A DNA stretch of 64,000 nt from Bradyrhizobium altum (GTDB lineage: Bacteria; Pseudomonadota; Alphaproteobacteria; Rhizobiales; Xanthobacteraceae). The stretch covers positions 1-64,000 of the forward strand of contig NZ_JACMYP010000001.1 of NCBI RefSeq assembly GCF_020889705.1. The letters are read 5' to 3'. The notes under the pieces are model-generated. The model did not search any database. It was not told the DNA's origin and worked only from the letters and a program-made list of their open reading frames with translations. The stretch's first letter is position 1. Each line of letters begins with the position of its first letter. A program made the position numbers and the translations under genes. Below, piece by piece: positions 1-11,178 of the stretch.

Positions 1-2
1 CG

Positions 3-3000
3 GCACAGGCGGCCGCGCGCAGTGCCGCACAGGCCTCGGGCACGTCGCGGACGCTGCCCCAGCTGGTAGTGCCCGATGGTCTGGCACCGGGTGGGCTCCA
101 GGTCGCGCCGGGCGCTGGCCCGGGATCGAGCCTATGGTCGGGCGCCAATCTTCCGACCCAGGCGAGCGTCAACGGACGCACCAGCGTCGGCATCACCCAG
201 ACCGCGCCGCAGGCAATCCTCAACTGGCAGAGCTTCAGTGTTGGCGCCCGGACCGACGTCGTCTTCAAGCAGCAGGGCAACAGCAACTGGGTCGCGCTCA
301 ATCGCGTGATCGGCAATGTCGGGCCGAGCCAGATACTCGGCAACATCAAGGCTGACGGCAAGGTGCTTCTGATTAACCAGAGCGGCATCATTTTCGGCGG
401 CGCAAGCCAGATCAATGTCGGCTCGATGGTGGCGTCGACGCTCAATATCACCGATCAGCAATTCAAGACCGCCCTGCTCAATCGCTCGCCGTTCGACAAT
501 GCAGGCAACCTGCAGGCCCCGATCTTCGCCAGCAGCGGCGGCCCGACCGGCAATATCATCGTCGAGGCTGGTGCTGTGATCGTCACGGCGGCGCCCGCAT
601 CGGTCACCACGGGAGGCGGGAACGTATTCCTGTTCGGCGCCAATGTGCAGAACAGCGGCAGCATCGTCACGCCAGGCGGCCAAGCCGCGCTCGCCGCCGG
701 CACGTCGGTTTATGTCACGACAAGCGGCAGCACGAGCCAGCAGGACCTGATGTTGAATGTGCTCAATGGCGGCACGGTCAGCAACACCGGCCTCATCGCG
801 GCGCCGACCGGAAACGTCACGCTGGTCGGCTTGAATTTGCAGCAATCCGGCGTGCTGGTGGCGACCACCTCGGTCAACCAGGCCGGTTCGATCCTGTTGT
901 CCGCGCAGCAGGGACTGCAGGGGATGTTCGGCTATGACAGCACCTCGCACTACGCGGTGTCGACGCAGACCGGTGCGGTGCAGCTCGCGCGTGGCAGCCT
1001 CACCGCGGTACTTCCCGAGGAGGACGGTCTGACCGCGATGGACACCCAGCCGCAGGCCCAGTCGCGGATTACGGTCGAGGGCGGCTTCGTCAACATGCAG
1101 CCGGGAGCTGCGATCATCGCGCCGTCCGGACGCGTTGCGCTTGAAGCATCGAGCTACGGAGACCAGCTCTATCTGCAGGACAATCCCACCGCCAAGATCA
1201 ACACGAACTACAATCGCGACGGGGCGCGGGTTCTTGTCGACGCAGGTTCTCTGATCGACGTTTCGGGGTTGCAGGGCGTGCCGGTCGCGGCGTCGAGCGA
1301 TGTGGTGCAGGTGAACGTGCGCGCCAACGAGCTGCGCGACTCGCCATTGCAGCGCGGTGGCATCTTGTCCAGCAAGAACGTGTGGGTGAACGTACACGAT
1401 CTCGACCCTGTGGCATCGGATCGGGTCTACACCGCAGGCGGACTGCTCGAGGTGTCGGGATGGCTCGGGCAGGTCGCGCGTCCGATCGACCAGCGCCTGA
1501 CCACGGGCGGTTCGGTGATCGCCTACTCCACGGGCGATGCCATCCTGCGACCTGGTGCGCTGATCGATATTGCCGGCGGCTCGCTCGCGCATCAGGCCGG
1601 CTATGTGCCGGTCACCTGGCTGGTCGGTTCGGACGGCAGGATCTACCGCGCAAACCAGGCCCCTGCGGATTTGACCTACACCTCGATCGGGGTCGGCTTC
1701 ACGGTCAATCACGCTCACTGGGGCGTCACCGAATTCTACGCCAATCCACTGATCCCCAGTCAGGTCTACCAGCCCGCCTATCTCGAAGGACGCGCCGCCG
1801 GCGCTCTGACCGTGATGGCGAGCGCAGCAGAGGTCGATGCCTCGGTTGTTGCGGCGACAATCAATGGGCCCTATCAGCGGTCCGCCAACTCGCTTCCGGC
1901 CGGCGCCGCGCTCACCATCGCGGCGTCCGATGCGAGCATCATCGCGCCGTCAGTTGCGCCGCCGGATCTCGCGAGTGCGACGTCGCCGCTGCCACCGTCC
2001 TGGCAACAGACCGTCTATCTGTCGGCCGATTTGCTCAACCAGGCGAACTATGGCAGCATCACCATCAATGCGCGCGGCGGTGTGACCGATCCGGTCAGCG
2101 GCACAGTATCTCCTGCCATCAGCCTCGTGGGCGGCGCCAAGCTTCAGGTTGCCCCCGGCGGCTCGATCACCTTGAACTCGAACGTCGCCTTTGCCGGCGG
2201 GGGAATTTCGATCGACGGCCAACTGGTGGCGCGTGCCGGCTCGGTAACCGTCAATGCGGCGCTGCAGGGAACGACTGTCTTCACCGGCGACATCGAACTG
2301 CATCCGGGCAGTGTGATCGATACGCGCGGCCTGTGGGTCAACGATCGCACCGGTGGCAACGATACCCCGCCTGCGCTCTACAACGGCGGCAACGTCAAGC
2401 TGATCGCCTACGGCAGCGTTCGGATCGATGACGGAGCGGTGATCGACGCGTCGAGCGGCGGCTGGATGCAGAGCACGGGCCGGATCAAGACCAGCAACGG
2501 CCTGCCGGTCGGAACGGGTGGCAACATCACGCTGATCGCCGACGGTTTCGGTGCGACGCTGCACAATTCGACGACGGTCGCCCAGACCTACCCGGGCCGG
2601 GTCTATCTCGACGGTGTGCTGCGGTCCTACGGCTTCACCCGTGGCGGAATGCTCGGCATCGCCACGCCCGCGATCCAGATCGGCGGAGATGCCATCCTTC
2701 CGCTCCGCACGATCGGCAGCATCAACGCCGACGGGACCAGCAACCTCACGCCGGTCGATCCCGCCAGCGTGATGCGGCTGTCGCCCGGCTTCTTTGCCAG
2801 CGGCGGCTTCAGCCAGTACGCCCTCTACAGCTACCAGAACCTGACGGTCGCGGGCGGCACCGATCTCGAGCTGCATGGGGTCAATCTGGTTCCGAATCCG
2901 CAGGCGATTTCGGCACCGACCGGGAGCGATGTCGCTGATGTCGCGACGGTGCAGATGCTGCCCGCGTATCTGCGGCCGGCGCCGGTTAACCTCGTCCTCA

Positions 3001-6000
3001 GCGCGATCGACGCCTTCAACGGCAATCTCGATGTTCAGCGGGGCGCCGTGATCAATGCCGATCCTCTGGCGACGATATCTCTGCACGCACGCCATCAATT
3101 GACGGTCGACGGCACGATCAGCGCGCCCGCGGGAACCATCAATCTCGATTTGACCGGCACGACCGGAACCTGGGTCGCGGTCGGATCGCCGGTTGGCGTG
3201 CCACCCAACAATGGGCCGTCCTATGCTGCCACGCAGACGCTCTGGATCGGAGCGGACGCCAGGTTGCTGGCGCCCGGCCTCGTCACATCGACGCTGGACG
3301 CATCCGGGCACCCGCTCAACACCGTGCTCGGCGGCGGTCAGGTCAACATCAATCAGGACGCGCAGCCCTCGCTCTACTACCCCTGTTCGGCCACCCAGCC
3401 TTATGGAGAGCAACCGCTCGGCGTCGTCGTGGCGCAAGCCGGAGCGATCATTGATGTGTCGGGGACATCGGGAACGATACTCCAGGTCGCGGGTCGATCC
3501 GGTCTGATCCAGACACAAGTTGCGACTCCGGGCGGCAGCATCGCGATCCGGGCATCGCTCGGTCTGCTGTTCGACGCCACCATGAAGGCGCAGGCCGGTG
3601 GGGCCGGCGCTGCGGGCGGCAGCCTGACGATCGATCAGGTGATCGGGAGCAATGTCGCTGATAACACCGGGGTCTCGCAGTTCGTGCAGCCGGTCTTCCA
3701 GACGATCGTGAGCCAAGCGGCGCCGCTGATGGCGACCGGTCTGTCGCAGGGGCAGGCGGTCCCAGGCAGCTTGCTCGGAGATATCTTCATCGGCGCCGAC
3801 CAGATCTCCAGCGGCGGCTTCGCGTCGGTGTCTCTCGGCGCAGTCGATGCCCTGGTGTTCAACGGCAACGTCAATCTTGCCGCGGCGCGCAGCCTGACCA
3901 TCAACGCCAGCAACATCAGCGCGACGCCGGGCGCGACCGTCCGGCTCAGCGCGCCCTATGTCGACATCGGCGGCGGTCAGCGCAACGTCAACGAATATAC
4001 CAGCAGCAGCTACGTCCCTCTCGGCAGCTACAGCGCAGCGCCCATGGCCGGTACGGCGCGTCTCGCGGTCGATGCCGACCTGATCGACATCGAGGGCACG
4101 CTGCGCAGCGGTGCGAGTTACAGCTACGTCACCAGCTTCATCGATTTCAGCACTCCGGTTCGGCAGGCGGTGTCGCTGCCTGGCTTCGCCAGCATGTCGT
4201 TCAGCAGCCTGGGCGACATCCGCCTGGTGCCGGTCTCGAGGACGGCACCCTCTTACGCCGTCAAGCCGACCACGCTGGCAACGGCCGGTGACGTGACGTT
4301 CACGGGGACGGAAATCTACCCGATCAGCAGCGGACCGGTCAGCAATGCATACGCAAGCATTACGAGCAGTCTGTTCCTGATCCAGGCGACCGGGCCCAAC
4401 AGCGTGGTCAGCTTTGCCAGCAACGGCCAGGCGCCCTACATGCCGTTGTCAGCGGGCGGAGCCGTGCAGATCATCGCTCCGACCATCAATCAGGGTGGCG
4501 TCCTGCTGGCGCCCCTCGGGCAGATCACCTTCGGAGACCCGAACAATCCCGCCGGCACGCGCGCGATCAACCTGCTCCCGGGAAGCATCACGTCGGTGTC
4601 GGCGGGCGGCACGTTGATCCCGTATGGCGCGCCGCTCGGCAACACCGACTGGATCTACGGCTACGACAATAGCGGCACGCCGAACACGATCAGCGCGCCA
4701 TCGGCCAAGACGATCTCGTTCTACGGCCGGGCGTTGACGGTTTCGGGTGCGTCCGGTGGGGCCGCCACTGCGCGCATCGACGAGTCCGGCGGTGGCGATC
4801 TCTATGGCGCGCAGTTCGTCGGCGGCGCTGGCGGGTCGGTCGATACGCTCGACGGCACCCAGACATTCGCGGTCCTGCCGAGCCTCGGCAACCGCTATGC
4901 GCCGCGCGACCCGCAAATGCAGCTCAGCGATCCGACGCAGACGACATCCGCGCCAGTTGGCCTGCAGGTCGGTCAGCAAGTCTATCTGAGCGGAATTCCG
5001 GGGCTGCCGGCTGGCACCTATACCTTGCTGCCGGGGCACTACGCGTTGTTGCCCGGCGCTTACAAGGTCACCGTGGCGGAGAATCAGGCCTCCGCCACGG
5101 GGCTCCGGAACTTTGCACTGCGTGACGGCTCCTACCGTGCGATCGGCTATGGCGAGGTTGCCAATACGGGCATCCGCGATTCGCTGTCCTCGGCCTACAT
5201 CGTCACGCCGGGAGCGATCGTCCGCCAGCAGTCGCAATATGCCGAAACCACGGCCAATCAGTTCTATGCGGCAAAGGCAGCTGCAAGCGGCATCGCGGCG
5301 CCCTATCTGCCGCTCGACGCGGGGCAACTTGTCATCAGTGCGACCAACAGCCTGTCGTTGCCGGTCACCGGCGGGTTCGGCGACTTCACGGCTCCGGCGG
5401 GCGGCCGGGGCGGGCAGGCCGATATCGTGGCTTCGAATCTCGAAATCCTTGCGCCGGGGGGCACCGCAGCGCCGGGCATGACCGGGCTGCAGGCCGGTGC
5501 GCTCGACAGCATCGGCGCGCAGAGCATTCTGATCGGCGGCACGCGCAACCTGAACGGTAACGTGCTGACCATCACGCCAGCGGCGCAGCAGCTCCAGATC
5601 GACAGTGGGGCGGTGCTGACCGCACCCGAAATCATGCTGACGGCGAGCAAGGCGATCACCATCGGCGCCGGTGCGCAGATCGACACGACCTCGTTCGGCG
5701 CGATCTCCACCCTGTTCCCGAACGATCCGAACACCGGCAAGACCCTCGGATCGATCGCGCTCGCGCGTGTCGGCGGAGGGGGGGCTGGCGCATTCGTGCT
5801 GGCGTCCAACGCACCGGTGCTGCCGGTCACGTTGCCGACGGGGAGCGGCGGCGCGAGCAAGCTGAGCATCGGCGCAGGCGCGCAAATCTTCGGCGGCAGC
5901 GTGCTGGCGCAGAGCGCCTCGAACACGATCAGCATGGATCCCTCCGCCCGCCTCGCGGCGCCGACCGTGATGGTCAGCGTGCCCGTGATCAATTTCGGCA

Positions 6001-9000
6001 CGGGAGGTGCTCCGGGCTTCAATCTGAGTGCCAGCCTGCTCGCGCAGTTGTCCGAAGGTGATCCGCTGCGTCATCTGCCGGCGACCGGCAACCTGATGCT
6101 GTCGGCGTCCACCGCGATCAACGTCTATGGCTCGGTCGATCTCGGTGATCTGGATCCGGCGACCGGTCGGGCGCTGCTCGCCGGGCTGACGTTGAGCGCG
6201 CCTGTGGTCAATGGATTTGGTGCCGCCGCCGACAGCGTCAGGCTCCGCGCCGACACGATCACGCTGAACGGCGGCGCAACGGGCGCAGCTGCGACGGGAA
6301 GCGGGCAGGGCGCGTTCGAGATCGACGCGACGCAGCTGACATTGGGTGGCGGCGGCAATCTTGCCTTCGGTGGCTTCAACACCGTGACGCTGGCGGCGTC
6401 CGAACAGGTGATCGGCGGCGTCGCCTACGCGGGCCCGATCGCTGCGGGCACGATGCAAAAAATCGGCACGGTGTCCTACGCCCCCGGCGAGGTGATGCCG
6501 GGCACCTTCAGCGTCAGCGGTGGTCTGACGATCGCGACGCCCCTGGTGACGGCGCAGGCCGGCGCGCTGACGCAGCTCGTCGCCAATGCCGGCACGGTCA
6601 GCTTCGCCGCGCGGCCCGGTGGCGCCGTCCAGTCGGCCGTCAATTCCAACGGCGCGACGCTCTCGGTCTCGGCGCAGAGCATCGTCCAGGGCACCACCAT
6701 CGACCTGCCATCCGGCGCGATCACCTTCACCGCGCGGAACGGCATCACACTGCAGGCCGGGTCGGTCACCAATGTCGCCGGCGCGGTGATGCCGTTCTTC
6801 GATGTGGTGCGGATTGCGCCGGCCGGCGGCGTCACGCTGCAGACCGTGAACGGCGATGTCGCTGTTGCTTCCGGAGCGGTGGTCGATCTGCGCGGCGGCC
6901 GGCTCGGCTCGGTGACGCTCCCGATGCTCAACGTCGTGGACTCCGACCAGGGCAGCAACGCGGGGACGCTCACCATCGTCGCGCCGAACGGGGCCGCCCG
7001 TCTCGACGGGCAGCTGCTGGCGAGCGCCGATCCGCGCTACGCCGGCGGCAAGGCGGTCCTCACGCTCAAGTCGGGTGACGCTGGTGCACTGCTCGGCAGC
7101 ATCGCGGGGTTCTCGGGCGAGCAGGCGCTGACGCTGGCGACCGGCGACATCAATGTCGGAAACATCACCGCGCGCAACGTCGAGTTGACCGCGAGCAGCG
7201 GCAGCATCACCGTTGCCGGCCTGATCGATGCGAGCGGCGGCAGCGATGCGACCATCCGCCTGATCGCCGGCAACAATTTGGAGCTCGGAGCGCATGCGGC
7301 GCTCAATGCCGGCACCACCGCGGCCAGGGGCGGTACGGTCTTTCTCGGCCTGGCCGGCAACAGCTTGGGCATGTTGACGTTCGATGTCGACGCCGGTTCC
7401 GGCAGCACGCCGACGATCAACGTCGCCGGCGCCGACCCGAACATCGCGCTCAATGGCGGACAGGTCTGGCTGCGCGTGCCGCGGACAATCAACGGCGACG
7501 GCACCACCGGCGTGCGCGTCGGCAACAACGGGGTCCATGTCATCGGCGCGCGCGAGATCGTTGTCGAGGCAGTCAAGACCTATGACGTCACCGGCACGCC
7601 CTATGTCGACGCCAACCTGGCGGCGGCCGATGCCGACGCACAGGCCTTCGTCGCCGCGGCCACGATCAGGACGGGCATCGGCACGCTGACGGGTACCTCC
7701 GTCACCGCCTTCCACCTGATGCCTGGCATCGAGCTGCGCAGTAGCGGTGACCTCCAGCTGTTGCAAAATCCGTCCGGCACCAATTCCGGAATCGATCTGC
7801 ACACCTACCGCTACAATGGTGAGCCGATGGTGCTGACGTTGCGTGCGGCCGGAAACCTGCTGATCAATGGTAGCATCAGCGACGGCTTTGCCGCGCCGGT
7901 CAGTTCGCCGGACGGCAGCATCTTCGCCATCGCGACGCCGCTGCCGGCGGGCTCCGGATCAGCGACGCTGCGGCTGGTAGGCGGCGCGGATTTCGCCGGT
8001 GCCGATCCGCTGGCGGTCGTGCCGGCCGTGCTGCGTCCCGCGGCCACGGCGGCCAATCCCGAGCCAGGCTCGATCGTGTTCGCGGCGCCGTACCTGATTG
8101 ACTCCAACGTCAATGACAGCGGCACCGTCGTACAGGTTCCGAGCGTGGTCCGCACCGGCGCGCGCGACCTCGAGCTCGCTGCGGCGGGAAATATCGACAT
8201 CCAGACCGCGTTCGGCATTTATACCGCGGGGGAGCCCGTAACGCCGAATTTCACGCCGGGGCAGCGCGCTCCGATCCTGTCTGCGTACACGTACGACTAC
8301 AGCAGCTATCTCGGCTATACGTACGACGCCAACTCCAATCTGCTGTCTTACGACACGCTGTATCCCCTCGCATTCAACGCCAGCTATTCGAGCGGCGGCG
8401 GCAATCTCACGGTCAAGGCGCATGGCAGCCTGATCGGCGCGGATACAAGCAATAATGGCGTGAAGAGCTACGCGGCCTCTGCGCCCGACACCTATTGGCT
8501 ATGGACCGAACCGGCGGCTGCCAGTCCGACCTGGTTCATCAATTTCGGCACCTATTATCAACCGTATCTCGATTTCGCGACCGACTCATTTCCATCGGTG
8601 GCCGCGTTCAAGGGGCTCGGCGCGTTGGGAGGAGGCAACGTCCGCGTCGCAGTCGATGGTAATCTGAAGGCTGTCGACATCAGCGTGCCGACGACCGGCG
8701 GATTGACCGGCACCGATGCGTTGTCGGTGTACGGCGGCGGCAATCTCTCGCTGACCGTCGGGGGCGGTATCAACTACGCCAATCTGCTGGTCGGGCGCGG
8801 GACGGCCGACATCCAGGCCGGCGAGGTCGGGATGGCACCGCTGAGCACCAGTTCGCTGGCCATTGCGCGGGTGGATCTGTTGATCGGCGATGCCCAGTTC
8901 AATGTGGTGTCGCACCGGGGAATCAATGCGATCGTCGGCGATCCGACGCGGATGACGCAGCAGCACGATCCATCGAGCAGCGGCGGCTATCGCGTCCCGG

Positions 9001-11033
9001 CTGGTCTGGAGGGAAATGGGCCCCCCTCATTTTACTACAACCCTGTGGCACCCTATGGCTTCTTCACCAGCATGACGGCCGGCAGCGCCCTGACCGAGTT
9101 CGCGGCAGGCGGCGACATCACGGTGCATGGTGATTTTGCGCCACCGATCTTCGAACTGACCGCGGCCGGCGGCTCGATCCGCGCCGGCGCCATTACGCAA
9201 AGCGGCACGAATTTCAATTATCTGGCTGCACTGGCTTCGCCGACGGTCCGCCTCGATCTGCTGGCTCAGCAGGACATCGTCGGCTTTGGCGTCAGCATGA
9301 CGGCGGCCGATCTGCTGTCCCAGGTCAACGGCGCCTCGGCGCCGGCAGGCAGCGATTACGCGAGCTCAATCTCCAATCCGGCCTCCTACGACATGTTTGG
9401 GGGCGCTTTGTCACAGCCTTCGAACCTGGTGCAGTTCAACAATCCACATACGGTGCATGTCTATGCGGTCCGGGGAAGCCTGACAAAGCTCGCGCTGGCG
9501 ACATCGGAGCGCGCACAGGTGCGCGCCGGCCTCGATATCGTCCAGCCGATCATCAATATCGAGAACGCCGGGCTCGGCGACGTCTCGCTGGTGCAGGCCG
9601 GGCGCGACATCGTCAGCTGCCAGCCTTGCAGCCTGGCCTATCCGGACTTCTTCAACATTCGTGTGGAGGGGCCGGGTTCGCTATCGGTCCTTGCAGGTCG
9701 CGACATCGTTGCGCAGATGGGCGCGTATCACACGCAGGGGCTCGGCATCACGTCGGTCGGCAACGCGGACAATCCGCTGCTGCCCGCGACCGGTGCCTCG
9801 ATCGGCATCGCGGTCGGCACCGGTGCCAACGGTCCGGCCAACGCGGCCTTCATCAACCTCTATTTCGATCCACGGAACACGGATGCGACGACGCAAGGTT
9901 ATCTGGCGCAGCTCACCAGCTACATGAGCGGGATCGAGGGCATCGCCCTCAGCCGCGACCAGGCGCTCGCCGATTTCCGCAACCTCGCCCCGGCCGCACA
10001 ATTGCCGTTCATCGAGCAGGTGTATTTCGCCGAGCTCAGGGCAGGCGGCGAAGCCGCGGCCAATGGGCATGGCGCAGGCGGCAAGGGTTACGATCGGGCC
10101 TACCGGGCGATCCAGACTCTGTTCCCGGGCAGCGTGATCGGTGGCACCACCACAGCCTATGCCGGCAGCCTTTCGCTGTTCCAGCTCGCACGCGTCCGCA
10201 CCGAGCAGGGTGGCAGCATCAACATCCTGGGGCCCGGTGGCGGCGTGTCGCTCGGCATCGAAAACCAGACGCCCGACCTGACTGGGCAGACCGACACCGC
10301 GCGCCCCGGCCTGCTGACGCTCGAAGGCGGCGACATCAACATCTTCACCGATCGGAGCGTCGTGGTGGCGCAGTCGCGCGTCTTCACCGAACTCGGCGGC
10401 GACATCCTGATGTTCTCGACCAACGGCGACCTCAACGCCGGCAAGGGCAAGCAGACCTCCATCGTGACGTCGCCGCCTTTGGTCGTCTACGATCAGTACG
10501 GCGGCGCGACCAAAACGCCGAACACGCCGCAAACCGGCGCCGGCATTGCAACCCTGATCGGCGTGCCCGGCGTTCCCCCTGGTAACGTCGACCTGTTCGC
10601 GCCGCACGGCACGATCGATGCCGGCGAGGCCGGCATCCGCGTGTCGGGCAATCTCACCCTCGAAGCGCTGCAGGTGCTCAACATCGCCAATATCCAGGTG
10701 CAGGGCACGTCGGTCGGTGTACCGGTGGTGCAGGGGCCGCCGGTGGGCGCGTTGACCGCGGCGAACAACACCGCGGGCGCGGCGCAGCAACCGACGGCGG
10801 CGGCACCGGCAGCCAATACCGGACAGCCCTCGGTCATCATTGTCGAAGTGCTCGGTTTTGGCGGAGGCGACGGCACGCCGGAGCCCGGCGACAATGACCA
10901 GCGCCGCGGCGGCAGCGGGCGGCAGAGCTATGATCCGAACAGCATGTTTCGCGTGGTCGGCAGCGGTGCGTTGACGGCTGAGCAGGCGCAGCAACTGACC
11001 GATGACGAAAGGCAGCGTCTGTCGTCGCGGTGA
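3..11033 (+). CDS. Giant filamentous haemagglutinin-type exoprotein (TpsA), 5' partial
   Basis: The reading frame is open to the left edge, so the true start and signal peptide lie outside the window; about 3676 residues are visible. Near the N-terminus (roughly residues 40-190) there is a haemagglutination-activity/TPS domain, with the recognisable run ILNWQSFSVG followed by NWVALNRV, QILGNI and GIIFGG. The rest is Gly/Ala/Asn/Thr-rich repetitive sequence with many short hydrophobic-G-x-I segments, as in a right-handed beta-helix. Cysteine is very rare; I noticed a CQPC pair around 9620. The C-terminal 150 residues are low-complexity and Pro/Ala/Gly-rich, then charged. By family knowledge this is an adhesin-like protein secreted through an outer-membrane TpsB pore. 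No TpsB gene is in the window, so it may lie to the left. The substrate or adhesion target cannot be told. Confidence 0.88.
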   Translation, partial: AQAAARSAAQASGTSRTLPQLVVPDGLAPGGLQVAPGAGPGSSLWSGANLPTQASVNGRTSVGITQTAPQAILNWQSFSVGARTDVVFKQQGNSNWVALNRVIGNVGPSQILGNIKADGKVLLINQSGIIFGGASQINVGSMVASTLNITDQQFKTALLNRSPFDNAGNLQAPIFASSGGPTGNIIVEAGAVIVTAAPASVTTGGGNVFLFGANVQNSGSIVTPGGQAALAAGTSVYVTTSGSTSQQDLMLNVLNGGTVSNTGLIAAPTGNVTLVGLNLQQSGVLVATTSVNQAGSILLSAQQGLQGMFGYDSTSHYAVSTQTGAVQLARGSLTAVLPEEDGLTAMDTQPQAQSRITVEGGFVNMQPGAAIIAPSGRVALEASSYGDQLYLQDNPTAKINTNYNRDGARVLVDAGSLIDVSGLQGVPVAASSDVVQVNVRANELRDSPLQRGGILSSKNVWVNVHDLDPVASDRVYTAGGLLEVSGWLGQVARPIDQRLTTGGSVIAYSTGDAILRPGALIDIAGGSLAHQAGYVPVTWLVGSDGRIYRANQAPADLTYTSIGVGFTVNHAHWGVTEFYANPLIPSQVYQPAYLEGRAAGALTVMASAAEVDASVVAATINGPYQRSANSLPAGAALTIAASDASIIAPSVAPPDLASATSPLPPSWQQTVYLSADLLNQANYGSITINARGGVTDPVSGTVSPAISLVGGAKLQVAPGGSITLNSNVAFAGGGISIDGQLVARAGSVTVNAALQGTTVFTGDIELHPGSVIDTRGLWVNDRTGGNDTPPALYNGGNVKLIAYGSVRIDDGAVIDASSGGWMQSTGRIKTSNGLPVGTGGNITLIADGFGATLHNSTTVAQTYPGRVYLDGVLRSYGFTRGGMLGIATPAIQIGGDAILPLRTIGSINADGTSNLTPVDPASVMRLSPGFFASGGFSQYALYSYQNLTVAGGTDLELHGVNLVPNPQAISAPTGSDVADVATVQMLPAYLRPAPVNLVLSAIDAFNGNLDVQRGAVINADPLATISLHARHQLTVDGTISAPAGTINLDLTGTTGTWVAVGSPVGVPPNNGPSYAATQTLWIGADARLLAPGLVTSTLDASGHPLNTVLGGGQVNINQDAQPSLYYPCSATQPYGEQPLGVVVAQAGAIIDVSGTSGTILQVAGRSGLIQTQVATPGGSIAIRASLGLLFDATMKAQAGGAGAAGGSLTIDQVIGSNVADNTGVSQFVQPVFQTIVSQAAPLMATGLSQGQAVPGSLLGDIFIGADQISSGGFASVSLGAVDALVFNGNVNLAAARSLTINASNISATPGATVRLSAPYVDIGGGQRNVNEYTSSSYVPLGSYSAAPMAGTARLAVDADLIDIEGTLRSGASYSYVTSFIDFSTPVRQAVSLPGFASMSFSSLGDIRLVPVSRTAPSYAVKPTTLATAGDVTFTGTEIYPISSGPVSNAYASITSSLFLIQATGPNSVVSFASNGQAPYMPLSAGGAVQIIAPTINQGGVLLAPLGQITFGDPNNPAGTRAINLLPGSITSVSAGGTLIPYGAPLGNTDWIYGYDNSGTPNTISAPSAKTISFYGRALTVSGASGGAATARIDESGGGDLYGAQFVGGAGGSVDTLDGTQTFAVLPSLGNRYAPRDPQMQLSDPTQTTSAPVGLQVGQQVYLSGIPGLPAGTYTLLPGHYALLPGAYKVTVAENQASATGLRNFALRDGSYRAIGYGEVANTGIRDSLSSAYIVTPGAIVRQQSQYAETTANQFYAAKAAASGIAAPYLPLDAGQLVISATNSLSLPVTGGFGDFTAPAGGRGGQADIVASNLEILAPGGTAAPGMTGLQAGALDSIGAQSILIGGTRNLNGNVLTITPAAQQLQIDSGAVLTAPEIMLTASKAITIGAGAQIDTTSFGAISTLFPNDPNTGKTLGSIALARVGGGGAGAFVLASNAPVLPVTLPTGSGGASKLSIGAGAQIFGGSVLAQSASNTISMDPSARLAAPTVMVSVPVINFGTGGAPGFNLSASLLAQLSEGDPLRHLPATGNLMLSASTAINVYGSVDLGDLDPATGRALLAGLTLSAPVVNGFGAAADSVRLRADTITLNGGATGAAATGSGQGAFEIDATQLTLGGGGNLAFGGFNTVTLAASEQVIGGVAYAGPIAAGTMQKIGTVSYAPGEVMPGTFSVSGGLTIATPLVTAQAGALTQLVANAGTVSFAARPGGAVQSAVNSNGATLSVSAQSIVQGTTIDLPSGAITFTARNGITLQAGSVTNVAGAVMPFFDVVRIAPAGGVTLQTVNGDVAVASGAVVDLRGGRLGSVTLPMLNVVDSDQGSNAGTLTIVAPNGAARLDGQLLASADPRYAGGKAVLTLKSGDAGALLGSIAGFSGEQALTLATGDINVGNITARNVELTASSGSITVAGLIDASGGSDATIRLIAGNNLELGAHAALNAGTTAARGGTVFLGLAGNSLGMLTFDVDAGSGSTPTINVAGADPNIALNGGQVWLRVPRTINGDGTTGVRVGNNGVHVIGAREIVVEAVKTYDVTGTPYVDANLAAADADAQAFVAAATIRTGIGTLTGTSVTAFHLMPGIELRSSGDLQLLQNPSGTNSGIDLHTYRYNGEPMVLTLRAAGNLLINGSISDGFAAPVSSPDGSIFAIATPLPAGSGSATLRLVGGADFAGADPLAVVPAVLRPAATAANPEPGSIVFAAPYLIDSNVNDSGTVVQVPSVVRTGARDLELAAAGNIDIQTAFGIYTAGEPVTPNFTPGQRAPILSAYTYDYSSYLGYTYDANSNLLSYDTLYPLAFNASYSSGGGNLTVKAHGSLIGADTSNNGVKSYAASAPDTYWLWTEPAAASPTWFINFGTYYQPYLDFATDSFPSVAAFKGLGALGGGNVRVAVDGNLKAVDISVPTTGGLTGTDALSVYGGGNLSLTVGGGINYANLLVGRGTADIQAGEVGMAPLSTSSLAIARVDLLIGDAQFNVVSHRGINAIVGDPTRMTQQHDPSSSGGYRVPAGLEGNGPPSFYYNPVAPYGFFTSMTAGSALTEFAAGGDITVHGDFAPPIFELTAAGGSIRAGAITQSGTNFNYLAALASPTVRLDLLAQQDIVGFGVSMTAADLLSQVNGASAPAGSDYASSISNPASYDMFGGALSQPSNLVQFNNPHTVHVYAVRGSLTKLALATSERAQVRAGLDIVQPIINIENAGLGDVSLVQAGRDIVSCQPCSLAYPDFFNIRVEGPGSLSVLAGRDIVAQMGAYHTQGLGITSVGNADNPLLPATGASIGIAVGTGANGPANAAFINLYFDPRNTDATTQGYLAQLTSYMSGIEGIALSRDQALADFRNLAPAAQLPFIEQVYFAELRAGGEAAANGHGAGGKGYDRAYRAIQTLFPGSVIGGTTTAYAGSLSLFQLARVRTEQGGSINILGPGGGVSLGIENQTPDLTGQTDTARPGLLTLEGGDINIFTDRSVVVAQSRVFTELGGDILMFSTNGDLNAGKGKQTSIVTSPPLVVYDQYGGATKTPNTPQTGAGIATLIGVPGVPPGNVDLFAPHGTIDAGEAGIRVSGNLTLEALQVLNIANIQVQGTSVGVPVVQGPPVGALTAANNTAGAAQQPTAAAPAANTGQPSVIIVEVLGFGGGDGTPEPGDNDQRRGGSGRQSYDPNSMFRVVGSGALTAEQAQQLTDDERQRLSSR

Positions 11034-11178
11034 CGATAACGGAAGCCGCTGTTCCCCGAACTTGCCCGACTTGCACAGAGCGACGACCACGAAGAATATT
11101 TCCGCGCGCAACGGGAGAAGCGTGCTCCCGTCTTCCATGGTCGCTGATCCATGACGCCTGGATCGTTCGCCAGGCCGC

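Noticed and set aside
4449..7802. A 1117-codon open frame on the minus strand inside the giant exoprotein gene.
   Set aside because: It is Arg/Asp/His-rich with no domain and lies fully opposite a clear gene. Long antisense frames are expected in GC-rich DNA with strong third-position bias.
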